NCBI GenBank assembly: GCA_032355985.1
Contig: JAUKVZ010000004.1
Span: forward strand, 62,001-126,000
Length of the DNA: 64,000 nucleotides
Reading direction: 5' to 3'
Origin: Sarcodiotheca gaudichaudii
Taxonomy: Eukaryota; Rhodophyta; Florideophyceae; Gigartinales; Solieriaceae
This document shows, one piece after another, positions 1 through 8,595 of the stretch (the first letter of the stretch is position 1; each line of letters begins with the position of its first letter). The position numbers and the translations under genes are program-made. The notes beneath the pieces are model-generated. The model had not been told where the DNA came from. It saw nothing but the letters and a program-made list of their open reading frames with translations, and searched no databases.

Positions 1-2093
1 GGCGCAAGAAACTCGACCGCCGCCGATCCGAGCCCAATCGCGTCCCCTCGGCTGACGACTCGAATCGCCACGTCGCGCCGGCGCAGTTCGCTGAGCATGT
101 ATGCGGCCGCACTGTCGGGATCCTCTTCACAGTCGATCAGGAACTGCTCCCCAACGATCACTTCGCGCACGCCAAGGGGCTGAACAACATCGAGCACACC
201 GGCAAAGTGATCGATGTTGGGATGCGTCAGCACGATGCGTTCGACGCGCCAGGCGCCGAGCGCCCGCACAGCTCTGGGAATCAGGCGCACACCGACGCCC
301 AGCGAGCGCGAGCCGCAGTCCCACAGCATGGCGTCCGACCCGGAGCGCATGAGATGACACGTGCCCTCGCCGACATCGATGGTGTCGATGCGTAAAGGCG
401 TGTCGCCGGGAAGCCGCGCCATCGACCATTGCTGGCCAAACCACGCGAGCACGATCGCCGTCGCAATCATGCCGCCTCGATCGCGCCAGGCGCCGCACCA
501 GAGCCACCAGCCGATGACCATCGTCGCCCCGGCTGCCCAGAGCGCACCGACCGGCGGCGTGTTCATCGATGAGACAGGCATCGCGTCAACAAACGTCACG
601 AAGTCGGCAATATTTGAAGCGAGCCAGTCCGCCGGCGCCGCAAGCGCCGATCCGGCGCGAGGCCAGAGCAGGCCGGCGATCAGCGTGGCATATCCGGCGC
701 ACAGGGCGATGACGAAGATCGGCATCAGCAAAACGGTCACGATGGGCGCCAGCGGACTGAAGACACCGAAGTGGCACATGATCGCCGGCGTCGCGACAGC
801 CCAGGCGCACACGCTTGCGCAGAAAGCGTCGCGAAACCACCAGCCGATACGCTGGCGCGAAGAGATCTCATCGGGCGCCGGGCGCTCACCGAAGAGCTTT
901 GCCGCCAGCGGCCGGGTCAGCACAATCAGCGCCAGCACCAGCCCGAAGCTCAGCTGAAATCCGGGCGACCACAGATCCATCGGCCGCCAGAGCAGCACGC
1001 CAAGCGCAATCCACGCAAGCACGTTCACGGGATCATGTCTGCGGCCGAACATCTCCGCAATCGCAAAGCCGATGATCATCACCCCGGCGCGCACGACCGG
1101 TGTGCGCGAAGGCACGAGCGTCAGATATAGCAGCACGATGAGAATCAGCAGCGGCGCTTCCAGGCGGCCCCAGTCGCGAATCGCTCGCAACAGCACGAGC
1201 ACGGCGCCCGCCATGATGGCGATGTGCAGGCCGCTGATGGAAAGCAGATGCGCCAGGCCCACCCGCGCAAAGGCGCTTTGCGTTTCCTGCAATGACTGCG
1301 TCCGCTCGCCAAGGATGAGCGCATCCATCAGCGCAGGTCCGCGGCCTTCATCTCGCGGCATAAAAATCGCCATGGCGCGCGATCGCGCAGTGGCAAGCAG
1401 TTCCCCAAACGGGCCGCGCGCTCGCGGGGTCACATGGATCAACTCCGGCGAAGGGACACTCATCCATCCGGCCCGCCCATCCTGACGCGCCCACAGACGC
1501 CGATCGCCCTCTCCCGGATTCCGCGGCGGACCGATGCCGCGCACATGCCCCATCACGCGCACGCGATCGCCGGACTGAGCATCGAACGATCCTCGCTCCA
1601 GATCGACCACGATCTCTCCGGACACCGAGGCGCTTGAGCCATCGGCCAGCGCGATCGCGCGAGCGCGCATCGAGAATCGCTGCACAGGCGGCCGCCAGAC
1701 GAAGGGCGCCAGCGCGCCACTCTCGAACGCATGTTCCGACGGCGGCTCGATGATGACGCCCTCGATCTCGCAAATAGTTTCGCGATCCGTCGGCAACCAC
1801 CCAAGCAGCGCATCATCAGGCGCACTTCCAACGCGAAGCGTCCACCAGCCTGCGCCACATGCGCTGACGCTCAGAAGCATCAGCATCGCGCAGACATGAC
1901 GGCGGGCAGGCAGGGCGCCCAGCAGAAGCACGAATGATGCGATGAACAGCGGCGGCGCGTGTGTCAGCCCACACGCACGCGCCGCCAGCAACCCGATACC
2001 GAAGGCGCCGAAGGCATACAGCGCACGATGCGGATCGGCTTCATTTCGATCGCGGCCGCGCCCCGGAATGTTCGCCTGCGCCCACTCCTGCAT
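1..2093 (-). CDS. comEC: ComEC/Rec2 DNA-uptake channel, 3' part beyond the window
   Basis: Inner-membrane channel that passes single-stranded DNA into the cytoplasm during natural transformation. Reading from 2093 there are 697 codons without a stop. In order they show N-terminal hydrophobic helices, a soluble region, the competence core with the family motif GLAHLLSISGLHI (near residue 280), several further helices, and from about residue 570 a metallo-beta-lactamase-like domain with the motif THPNIDHFAGV. The frame is open back to the stop of the upstream dehydrogenase; I chose the ATG at 2093 because it is the first ATG and has a -10-like hexamer 6 nt before it. The C-terminus lies left of base 1. 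The family call is very secure, the start moderately so. Confidence 0.93.
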   Translation of the reverse strand, partial: MQEWAQANIPGRGRDRNEADPHRALYAFGAFGIGLLAARACGLTHAPPLFIASFVLLLGALPARRHVCAMLMLLSVSACGAGWWTLRVGSAPDDALLGWLPTDRETICEIEGVIIEPPSEHAFESGALAPFVWRPPVQRFSMRARAIALADGSSASVSGEIVVDLERGSFDAQSGDRVRVMGHVRGIGPPRNPGEGDRRLWARQDGRAGWMSVPSPELIHVTPRARGPFGELLATARSRAMAIFMPRDEGRGPALMDALILGERTQSLQETQSAFARVGLAHLLSISGLHIAIMAGAVLVLLRAIRDWGRLEAPLLILIVLLYLTLVPSRTPVVRAGVMIIGFAIAEMFGRRHDPVNVLAWIALGVLLWRPMDLWSPGFQLSFGLVLALIVLTRPLAAKLFGERPAPDEISSRQRIGWWFRDAFCASVCAWAVATPAIMCHFGVFSPLAPIVTVLLMPIFVIALCAGYATLIAGLLWPRAGSALAAPADWLASNIADFVTFVDAMPVSSMNTPPVGALWAAGATMVIGWWLWCGAWRDRGGMIATAIVLAWFGQQWSMARLPGDTPLRIDTIDVGEGTCHLMRSGSDAMLWDCGSRSLGVGVRLIPRAVRALGAWRVERIVLTHPNIDHFAGVLDVVQPLGVREVIVGEQFLIDCEEDPDSAAAYMLSELRRRDVAIRVVSRGDAIGLGSAAVEFLA

Positions 2094-2099
2094 CGCGCA

Positions 2100-2105
2100 A
2101 ACGTA
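2100..2105 (-). promoter_or_regulatory. -10-like hexamer TACGTT before comEC
   Basis: TACGTT on the minus strand ends 6 nt before the comEC ATG, and there is no Shine-Dalgarno sequence. This is one of the repeated leaderless-type arrangements in the window. No good -35 is visible. Confidence 0.4.
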
Positions 2106-2171
2106 CGGCGCATGACGCAGACGCCATATCCCCTGGCAGGGGATGCGGCGATGGTGAATTGTGAATCTGGC

Positions 2172-3188
2172 TCAGATCGCGCCGTGGGTGGCGAATTTCT
2201 CGAGCATCTGACGATCGATCTCGCCGAGCATGGGGCGGCCATCATGCATGCGGCGCATGTTGCGGATCACGACATCGACGGCGCGTTCCCAGTATCGCGG
2301 GCTGGCGCCGCTGACATGCGGCGTGATCAGCACGTTGGCCATCGTCCACAGTGGAGAATCGGGCGCCAGAGGCTCATGCTCAAAGACATCAAGCCCGGCC
2401 GCAGCGACCTCGCCATCCTGAAGCGCGTGAACAAGCTCACCCGTTCGAACAACGCCGCCTCGACTCACATCGATGAGAATCGCGCTGTTCTTCATCTGCT
2501 TGAGCTCGCGCTCGCCGATCGTGGTGATGCCCGGCTCGTGAAAGGGCGTCGCGACAACGACGACATCACAGTTGCGAAAGAACTCCGGCGCCTCGTTCGC
2601 TTCCAGCACTTCATCAACATGCAGATACGGATTGGATGGGTTCGGACCGATCGCGACGACTTCGGCGCCAAACGCCTTGGCTCTTCGGGCGATCTCCTCG
2701 CCGACGACATCGATGGCGATCAAGCCGACCATGGCGCCGTCAAGATCGCGGATGGCCGGCGCGATGTCGGCCGCGGCCCATCGATGATCCGTCTGCGCCG
2801 CCATGGCGACATCGAGCCTTCGCATCAGCGCCAGCATGAGCGCGAGCGCATGTTCAGCGGAGTGCGGCGCGCGGATCGGCGCGGCGCTGCACACGCGCGT
2901 GCCGCGCTCCATCGCGGGCTGCAGCCACGCAAGCGACTCGCCGCCGGAGCCGGTCAACTGAATCCACTCGACATGCGCTCCGGCCGTCGTGAACTGCGAC
3001 TCGGTCAGCGGCAGACCGATCAGATAGTTCGTTTCGGGCAGCACTTCGCGCAGCTCGGCGCGGCTGCGCACAGCGCGCACGCGCACATCCTTCGGCGCCG
3101 AATCGCGCACGCGCTCGATCAGCGTCTCCGGAAGCGTCCATTCCAGCGGCTCGTTGAATATCGCAATGGTCAGCACACGATCAGGCAT
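2172..3188 (-). CDS. D-2-hydroxyacid dehydrogenase-family protein with a degenerate nucleotide-binding motif
   Basis: This 338-residue protein has the two-lobed fold of NAD-dependent D-2-hydroxyacid dehydrogenases. The catalytic residues are present: Arg243 in DVSRGGVV, Glu272 in DVFEHEPL and His291 in ITPHVSGAS. The glycine-rich NAD loop, normally GxGxxG, reads A158-I-D160-V-V-G163, so two of three glycines are lost. It may bind the cofactor weakly or act on an unusual substrate; the substrate cannot be told from sequence. It lies 78 nt upstream of comEC on the same strand. No Shine-Dalgarno precedes the ATG; a TACACT hexamer lies 11 nt before it. Confidence 0.85.
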   Translation of the reverse strand: MPDRVLTIAIFNEPLEWTLPETLIERVRDSAPKDVRVRAVRSRAELREVLPETNYLIGLPLTESQFTTAGAHVEWIQLTGSGGESLAWLQPAMERGTRVCSAAPIRAPHSAEHALALMLALMRRLDVAMAAQTDHRWAAADIAPAIRDLDGAMVGLIAIDVVGEEIARRAKAFGAEVVAIGPNPSNPYLHVDEVLEANEAPEFFRNCDVVVVATPFHEPGITTIGERELKQMKNSAILIDVSRGGVVRTGELVHALQDGEVAAAGLDVFEHEPLAPDSPLWTMANVLITPHVSGASPRYWERAVDVVIRNMRRMHDGRPMLGEIDRQMLEKFATHGAI

Positions 3189-3199
3189 AGTCGCTGATC

Positions 3200-3205
3200 A
3201 GTGTA
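3200..3205 (-). promoter_or_regulatory. -10-like hexamer TACACT before the 2-hydroxyacid dehydrogenase gene
   Basis: TACACT on the minus strand lies 11 nt before the ATG at 3188, with no Shine-Dalgarno between them. Confidence 0.4.
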
Positions 3206-3214
3206 ACGCGGGCG

Positions 3215-4384
3215 TCAGCCGCGGATCAGAAGGAAGATCCACAGGCAGGCTGCAACGAAAAGCGTCTCCAGCGCGACCCAGCCGATCGTGCTGCGCGTGC
3301 CGGGCTTCATTTTGCGGAAGGGCTTGTCAATCGCATTGCACAGCGCAAGTGTGCTCGCGGCGATCGGGGGCGCCACACGATCGTACAGGCGCAGCAGTGC
3401 GCCGAATCGCGGCGCCGCTTCGGGCTCGGGGGTCGCCTCTGGGGTTGCATCTGCAGCAGTCGCCTCAACGGCCTCGACCATCGGCTTTGTGGGCGCCGCT
3501 TGCTCAGGCTCCTGCGCCTGATCGCTTGCCGTGAGCTCTTCGGCCGCACGGTCCTCGATCTGCGCCTGCGTCGGCGCCAGGGATTCGGGATTTTCCAGTT
3601 GCGCCTCTGCCTCGCGCGCGACGATCTCATCCACCTGCTCGATGGATGGCGCATCGCCCTCGGCGGCAGGCTCAGCCGGTGCGGCTGCGTCGACATCCGC
3701 ATCAGCCTCTTCGGCAGCGTCAAAGGAAACAGGGCAACTGTCTCCGAGCTGCACCTCCGCCACTGGCTCTTCAGCCTCCGGTTCCGGCGCCGCCTCGGAT
3801 TCAGGGGCAGGCGATTCCGGCGCATCGACGGGCTCTGGCGCCTCAGCCTCAGGTTCGCTTGCCTCTGCGGCGTCATCTTCACCCGCTGCGATGCCGGCCA
3901 GCGCCTCGGCTTCGGCGATGAGCTGATCAACTTCGCTATCGAGCGATTCCGGACCCGGCGCATCAATCAGTGGTTCTTCGGCGGCCTCGGGCTCGGCGGC
4001 GACCGCCTCCGGCGCCGGCGCATCGTCGTCCACCGCTTCGGCTGACTCATTCAGATCAACATCCGGCGCCACGCCGGCCAACGCCGCATCTTCGGACTCC
4101 GGCTCTGCAGCGACAACATCGGTCGGCTCCGCTTCGTCTGAAGAAGGCGCTTCGGCGGCGGGGGGTGGAGCTTCGTTTTCCTGTGCGGATTCGGGCGCGG
4201 CTTCCGATTCGGGAGCGGCCGATGGCGCCGCGGCCTGTTCGGGGTCATCATCACCCTGAATGCGTCGTTGGATAGTGGCGACCGTGTCGTCAATCTCCAA
4301 CATGAGAGCATCGACCTGCTCCTCAAGGTCGAGGTGCAGGTTCTTCTGACCAGCGTCCTGGATGTCTGGAGGCGCCTGGGACAT
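3215..4384 (-). CDS. Acidic, Ala/Pro/Glu-rich protein with one C-terminal membrane helix
   Basis: I do not recognise this 389-residue protein. The first ~60 residues look like a short ordered region (LDLEEQVDALMLEIDDTVAT). Residues ~60-310 are low-complexity and very rich in Glu, Ala, Pro and Asp, so probably disordered. The last ~65 residues are ordered and basic, with one hydrophobic helix near the end (ALETLFVAACLWIFLLI). This suggests a tail-anchored membrane protein with a long acidic cytoplasmic or periplasmic arm. It ends 26 nt before the dehydrogenase start on the same strand and is divergent from rsmE. Function unknown. Confidence 0.75.
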   Translation of the reverse strand: MSQAPPDIQDAGQKNLHLDLEEQVDALMLEIDDTVATIQRRIQGDDDPEQAAAPSAAPESEAAPESAQENEAPPPAAEAPSSDEAEPTDVVAAEPESEDAALAGVAPDVDLNESAEAVDDDAPAPEAVAAEPEAAEEPLIDAPGPESLDSEVDQLIAEAEALAGIAAGEDDAAEASEPEAEAPEPVDAPESPAPESEAAPEPEAEEPVAEVQLGDSCPVSFDAAEEADADVDAAAPAEPAAEGDAPSIEQVDEIVAREAEAQLENPESLAPTQAQIEDRAAEELTASDQAQEPEQAAPTKPMVEAVEATAADATPEATPEPEAAPRFGALLRLYDRVAPPIAASTLALCNAIDKPFRKMKPGTRSTIGWVALETLFVAACLWIFLLIRG

Positions 4385-4505
4385 TGTGAATCGGTCGATC
4401 TGAATCGATCATCGACGTGAATACAGGACGACTCAAGCCCGGGCTCCGCCGCCTCGTGCTTTACCGGCGTCATCGAGACCGCTTATCCGGACTGTAGCCC
4501 ATCCA

Positions 4506-5222
4506 ATGCCAAGACACACCCTTTATCACGCGGACCTTCAGGAAGACGCTCGCGAGGCGATCATCACCGGGGATGAGGCCAAACACGCCCTTCGCGTGAA
4601 GCGCATCCGGGAGGGCGACGAGGTCGGCATCCTCAATGGACGAGGTCTCAGCTCCATCGCGATCGCCCATCCAGAGGGTCGGGATCTGCGGCTGGAGGTC
4701 CGGACCATCAACGTCGCCGAGCGCGTGAAGCCGCGGATTGACGTGTGGTCCGCAACACCCAAGGGCCCTCGCAGCGGCGAGCTGATCGATGGCCTCAGTC
4801 AGGCGGGCGCTCACACCTGGGCGCCCCTTGCGACCGATCGAGCGAATGTGGATCCGTCCGATGCGCGCATCGATCGGCTGAGCCGCGTGGCGCTGGAGGC
4901 GGCCAAGCAGTGCGGCCGCGCCTGGATGCTTGAGATCGACGAAGCGCACACACTCGAAGATGCGGCCAATGGCGACGGCGCATCCGTCGTGATGGCGGAC
5001 GCCTCGGGCGATCCATATGAATCCAACGGTGCGGACTCGATTCGCCTGCTCATCGGTCCGGAAGGGGGGTGGTCGCCGGGCGAACTTGCGAAGGCGCGCG
5101 ATGCAGGCGTCCGGATCGCTTCATTTGGTCCGCATGTTATGCGTATTGAGATGGCCGCCCCCGTCGCGTGCGCCGTGATCCTTGACCTTGAATGCCGCTA
5201 CCGCGAGACATCCGACCGGTAG
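4506..5222 (+). CDS. rsmE: 16S rRNA (uracil-1498-N3)-methyltransferase RsmE
   Basis: Methylates U1498 of 16S rRNA in the 30S subunit using S-adenosylmethionine. The 238 residues match the family length. An N-terminal PUA-like domain carries GDEAKHALRVKRIREGDEV, followed by a SPOUT methyltransferase domain with the knot motif LLIGPEGGWSPGEL (about residue 182) and the last conserved block FGPHVMRIEMAAPVA. In the latter the more usual LRTETA pattern has become MRIEMA, a mild variation. There is no clear Shine-Dalgarno. The gene stands alone, 46 nt before the next ATG on the same strand. Confidence 0.93.
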   Translation: MPRHTLYHADLQEDAREAIITGDEAKHALRVKRIREGDEVGILNGRGLSSIAIAHPEGRDLRLEVRTINVAERVKPRIDVWSATPKGPRSGELIDGLSQAGAHTWAPLATDRANVDPSDARIDRLSRVALEAAKQCGRAWMLEIDEAHTLEDAANGDGASVVMADASGDPYESNGADSIRLLIGPEGGWSPGELAKARDAGVRIASFGPHVMRIEMAAPVACAVILDLECRYRETSDR

Positions 5223-5268
5223 GATGTGAGTGGGGACAAGCACTGATTTCTGCCATAGGAGCCACCTG

Positions 5269-6492
5269 ATGTTGCGACGCTCACGAGGAACCATCTTTCG
5301 CGCCGGCTCACTGGCGCTGGCGATCGCCTGCGGCGCCTGCCTGACCACGTCGCCCGCCATGGCGATGGACGAGGCGCACTATCAGAAGGCTCGCGCCGCG
5401 ATCGAGCGCGCCATCGACTATCTGCGGACGCAGCAGGATGAGAAGACCGGCGGCTGGAGCGTGCAGGAAGGCCGCCCCGTCTTTCCGGCCATCTCGGGCA
5501 TGGTGCTGACCGGCATGCTGATGGAGCCGGAGATTGACGCCAGCGATCCGGATGTGGCGCGTGGTGTCGACTTCATTCTGAGCTACAGGCAGGACGACGG
5601 CGGCATCTACGATCGCGTGCTGCCCAACTACAACACCGCGATCTGCCTCTCCGCGCTGGCGCTGGTCAATCGCCCCGAAGCCGCGGCCGCGATTGAACCG
5701 GCACAGAGTTACCTGCGCACCATTCAATGGTCTGAAGATTCCGTGCCCAGCGCCGACAGCCCGGAGGAGATCGACGTTCGCGATCGCTCCCATCCTTACT
5801 ACGGCGGCATGGGCTACGGCGGCAGCGGTCGCCCGGACAACTCCAATCTCTCCATGACGCTGCAGGGTCTGCACGACTCCGGCCTGAGCTGCGACGACGA
5901 AATCTTCCAGCGCGCCATCGTCTTCCTCGAACGCACACAGATGCACGAGGACATCAATGACATGGATTACGCGAAGGGATCCACGCAGGGCGGTTTCATT
6001 TATGCGACCAGCCCGAACAAGGACAATATCGGCATCGGCGAATCGAAGGCGGGCGAGATCGAAGAGACGCTCGACGACGGCACGCATGTCAGCCGCCTTC
6101 GTGCGTATGGCTCCATCACGTACGCCGGCTTCAAGAGCTACATCTACGCGAACCTTGATCGCGACGATGAGCGCGTGCGCCTGGCGTATGACTGGCTTCG
6201 GCGCCATTACACGCTCGAAGAGAATCCGGGTCTCGGCATGCAGGGCCTGTACTACTACTACGTCACGATGAGCCGCGCACTGGATGCGTGGGGCCTTTCG
6301 ACGATCCAGACGATCAACGAAGACGGCTCAACCGGCGCTACGCACGACTGGGCGAACGATCTGATCGACAAGCTCTGCGAACTGCAGAAGCCGGATGGCT
6401 CGTTCGAAAACGTGCACGATCGCTGGATGGAGGGTGATCCCGTGCTCGTCACGGCGTATGCCCTGATCGCCCTGCAATACGCGATCAACTGA
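5269..6492 (+). CDS. Exported prenyltransferase/squalene-oxidase-repeat protein
   Basis: The ATG at 5269 is preceded by AGGAG at 5257-5261, a good Shine-Dalgarno, so I prefer it to the in-frame GTG at 5230. The 407-residue product starts with a signal peptide (RRSRGTIFRAGSLALAIACG, cleavage near PAMA-MDE). The rest is made of alpha-toroid repeats of the terpene-cyclase/prenyltransferase fold: KTGGWS, QDDGGIYD, PYYGGMGYGGSGRPDNSNLS, DGSFENVHD. Similar exported proteins are common in planctomycetes and usually lack the cyclase DxDD motif; I see none here, so enzyme activity is doubtful and a binding role is possible. Confidence 0.85.
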   Translation: MLRRSRGTIFRAGSLALAIACGACLTTSPAMAMDEAHYQKARAAIERAIDYLRTQQDEKTGGWSVQEGRPVFPAISGMVLTGMLMEPEIDASDPDVARGVDFILSYRQDDGGIYDRVLPNYNTAICLSALALVNRPEAAAAIEPAQSYLRTIQWSEDSVPSADSPEEIDVRDRSHPYYGGMGYGGSGRPDNSNLSMTLQGLHDSGLSCDDEIFQRAIVFLERTQMHEDINDMDYAKGSTQGGFIYATSPNKDNIGIGESKAGEIEETLDDGTHVSRLRAYGSITYAGFKSYIYANLDRDDERVRLAYDWLRRHYTLEENPGLGMQGLYYYYVTMSRALDAWGLSTIQTINEDGSTGATHDWANDLIDKLCELQKPDGSFENVHDRWMEGDPVLVTAYALIALQYAIN

Positions 6493-6631
6493 GTGACCTG
6501 AATAATCTGCGCAGGCGCGACTTTCGCGCGATCGGTGCGCGCCGGCAACCAATGTGAACTTCGTCCATATCAGCGTGCAGCGCGCCGGTGGGGATTCCGC
6601 CGCGCCCAGGCCAATCTTGTGAGGACGAAGC

Positions 6632-7804
6632 ATGAAGGATCAGAGCGCATCACGCAGAGAGTTTCTTGGCGTTGTCGCCGGCGCAGGCGCGATCATGGGT
6701 GTGCCGGCGCTTGCGCGCGCAGGCGATGAATCCGGCGGCGGCGCGATGCCGAAGAAACTGAAGATCCTGGTGCTGGGCGGCACCGGCCAGACGGGGCCGC
6801 ACTTCGTCCGCCAGGCGCAGGCGCATGGACATGAGGTCACGCTCTTCAATCGCGGCAATCGCTCGGGCGATATGTTCCCTGATGTCGAATGCCTCGTCGG
6901 CGATCGCATGCCCGATCAGGGCGATGGATTGGCGGCGCTGGAGGCGGAGATCGAAAGCGGCAGGACGTGGGATGTCACGATCGATGTGTGGCCGCACATC
7001 CCGAAGCTGGTCGAAACGACGGCCGAGTTGCTGAAGAACAATACGGATCGCTACATGTTCGTCTCATCGATGTCCGTCTACGAAGACTCGGCGACGAAGC
7101 ATCAGACTGAAGAATCAGAAGTCGGCACGGCGCCGGACGCCGACAACATGGAATTCAACTGGGAGCTCTTCGGCCCCTTCAAGGCTGAGTGCGAGAATCG
7201 TGTGCGCCGGATCTATCCGGGGCGCAACACCATCTTTCGTCCGGGACTGATCATCGGGCCGCGCGACTTCAGCTTTCGCGGCGGCTACTGGCCGGTTCGC
7301 GTGCGCGAAGGCGGGCGCGTGCTGGCGCCGGGTGATGGCGAAACGCATGTGCAGGTGATCGATGTGCGCGATCTGGTCGCGTTTGAGATGCGCTGCATGG
7401 AGCGCGGAATCAATGGCACGTTCAACGTCGTCGGCCCGCATCCGCGCAATCCGCTGACGATGCGCCGCCTCCTTGAGACGTGCAAGAGCGTGTCGGAATC
7501 GGACGCGGAGTTCGTGTGGGTACCGGCGGACTTCCTTGCCGAGCACGAGGTCGGCCCTTGGATGCAGATGCCCTGCTGGCTGCCATCGGAAGGCGAATAC
7601 GCCGGATTCGGCTGGCATCGCGTGGACAAGGCGGTCGCCGCAGGACTTACATTCCGCCCGCTGTCAGAGACGATCGCGGACACGCTGACGTGGTACGACG
7701 GCCTGAGTGAGGAAGGCCAGGAAGGCGTGAGCCGGCGCGCCGGCATTTCCAGAGAAAAGGAGACGGAAGTCCTCGATGCATGGGATGCAAAGAGCCACGG
7801 ATAG
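6632..7804 (+). CDS. Tat-exported NAD(P)-dependent epimerase-like protein lacking the SDR tyrosine
   Basis: The 390-residue protein begins with a twin-arginine signal (SRREFLG at residues 7-13, then a hydrophobic stretch ending ALARA). The Rossmann fold follows, with the dinucleotide motif GGTGQTG at 49-55 typical of extended/atypical SDRs. The serine of the catalytic set is seen in VSSMSVY (about 145-150). The YxxxK motif reads F180-G-P-F-K184, so tyrosine is replaced by phenylalanine. Export with a folded, cofactor-loaded domain fits the Tat route. A GAGGA Shine-Dalgarno precedes the ATG. It lies downstream of the prenyltransferase-repeat gene on the same strand after 139 nt. Confidence 0.87.
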   Translation: MKDQSASRREFLGVVAGAGAIMGVPALARAGDESGGGAMPKKLKILVLGGTGQTGPHFVRQAQAHGHEVTLFNRGNRSGDMFPDVECLVGDRMPDQGDGLAALEAEIESGRTWDVTIDVWPHIPKLVETTAELLKNNTDRYMFVSSMSVYEDSATKHQTEESEVGTAPDADNMEFNWELFGPFKAECENRVRRIYPGRNTIFRPGLIIGPRDFSFRGGYWPVRVREGGRVLAPGDGETHVQVIDVRDLVAFEMRCMERGINGTFNVVGPHPRNPLTMRRLLETCKSVSESDAEFVWVPADFLAEHEVGPWMQMPCWLPSEGEYAGFGWHRVDKAVAAGLTFRPLSETIADTLTWYDGLSEEGQEGVSRRAGISREKETEVLDAWDAKSHG

Positions 7805-7840
7805 TTGACACGCTCTTGACGCGCCGGCGCCCTCGCCGCT

Positions 7841-7846
7841 TACACA
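7841..7846 (+). promoter_or_regulatory. Promoter-like sequence ahead of a 47-codon reading frame
   Basis: TACACA ends 8 nt before the ATG at 7855; TTGACG at 7816-7821 lies 19 nt upstream of it. This repeats the leaderless geometry seen before many larger genes in the window. Confidence 0.35.
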
Positions 7847-7854
7847 TCGCACCG

Positions 7855-7998
7855 ATGATTCCCATCAACCCACCGGCCGGAACGCCAATTCCTATCTGGG
7901 AGGAGAGGGAGATTGGCGCAGGCCGGTTCTTTTATTTAACCGAGAACACCGGACGCCATCAGTGGGCGCTCAACCACTCGTCACGCATCGCTTCGTAG
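7855..7998 (+). CDS. Possible small protein, 47 residues
   Basis: An ATG-initiated frame of 47 codons lies between the Tat-exported protein and the convergent GNAT gene, overlapping the 3' end of the latter by 40 nt. The product begins MIPINPPAGTPIPIW and has a mixed, protein-like composition. There is no Shine-Dalgarno, but a TACACA hexamer sits 8 nt upstream as for several real genes here. No family is recognised. It may be a chance frame. Confidence 0.3.
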   Translation: MIPINPPAGTPIPIWEEREIGAGRFFYLTENTGRHQWALNHSSRIAS

Positions 7999-8507
7999 AG
8001 CTTGAGCTGCTCGCCGAAGTAAGGACGGATGCCGACATAGCGCATGCCCGCCTTTTGCATCACGCGCTCCGAAGCGCCGTTGCCCTGATCGCACACCGCG
8101 ATGATGTGCGAAAGCTCGAATCGCGTGAAGCCCGCATGCAGTGACGCAATCGCGGCTTCCGTGGCGTATCCCTTGCCCCAATGCTTCCGCGCGAAGTGAT
8201 AACCCACTTCTGTGCTCTTGTCGCCATCATCGGATGTGATCGGCGCCAGGCCGCAGTCGCCGATGGTTTCACCCGTCTTCTTCAGATCTACACTGAAGAT
8301 CGTGAAACCATGATCGCGCTCAAACTCCATGCGTTTGGCGACGCGCGCCTGCAGCCGCTCCGGCGACTCAAGCACGAAGGGCTGATTGTTGACGCCGAGG
8401 AAAGTCGTCGCCTGCGGATCCGTAAAGATCGCGCCCAGCGCCGTCGCGTCTTCCGGCCGGGGCGAGCGCAGAATGAGCCGTTCTGATTCGATGCGGATCG
8501 TCTGCAT
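7959..8507 (-). CDS. GNAT N-acetyltransferase, RimJ/RimL type
   Basis: The 182-residue protein has the plan of ribosomal-protein-alanine acetyltransferase relatives. It starts IESERLILRSPRPEDA, carries the acetyl-CoA loop in the block EVGYHFARKHWGKGYATEAA (about 105-125), and ends with the conserved ASERVMQKAGMRYVG. It transfers an acetyl group from acetyl-CoA to an amine; the acceptor is unknown. AGGAG lies 8 nt before the ATG, so the start is well supported. It is divergent from the M32 peptidase gene. Confidence 0.9.
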   Translation of the reverse strand: MQTIRIESERLILRSPRPEDATALGAIFTDPQATTFLGVNNQPFVLESPERLQARVAKRMEFERDHGFTIFSVDLKKTGETIGDCGLAPITSDDGDKSTEVGYHFARKHWGKGYATEAAIASLHAGFTRFELSHIIAVCDQGNGASERVMQKAGMRYVGIRPYFGEQLKLYEAMRDEWLSAH

Positions 8508-8535
8508 GCGTCGATCTCCTGCCTGCCTGAGAAGC

Positions 8536-8541
8536 TACACT
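8536..8541 (+). promoter_or_regulatory. -10-like hexamer TACACT upstream of the M32 peptidase gene
   Basis: TACACT lies in the 88-nt divergent gap between the GNAT and peptidase genes, 54 nt before the peptidase ATG. That would give a leader of about 45 nt containing the purine-rich Shine-Dalgarno GGGAAAGGA. The same hexamer recurs upstream of several other genes. Confidence 0.35.
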
Positions 8542-8595
8542 CTCACTTTGGCGCGGCCATGATCAGACGCCGCGTCCGGGAAAGGAATACACATC

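Noticed and set aside
1959-3197. 412-codon + strand frame opposite the 2-hydroxyacid dehydrogenase
   Set aside because: Antisense to a gene with intact catalytic motifs; composition rich in Arg, His and Ala with no recognisable domain.
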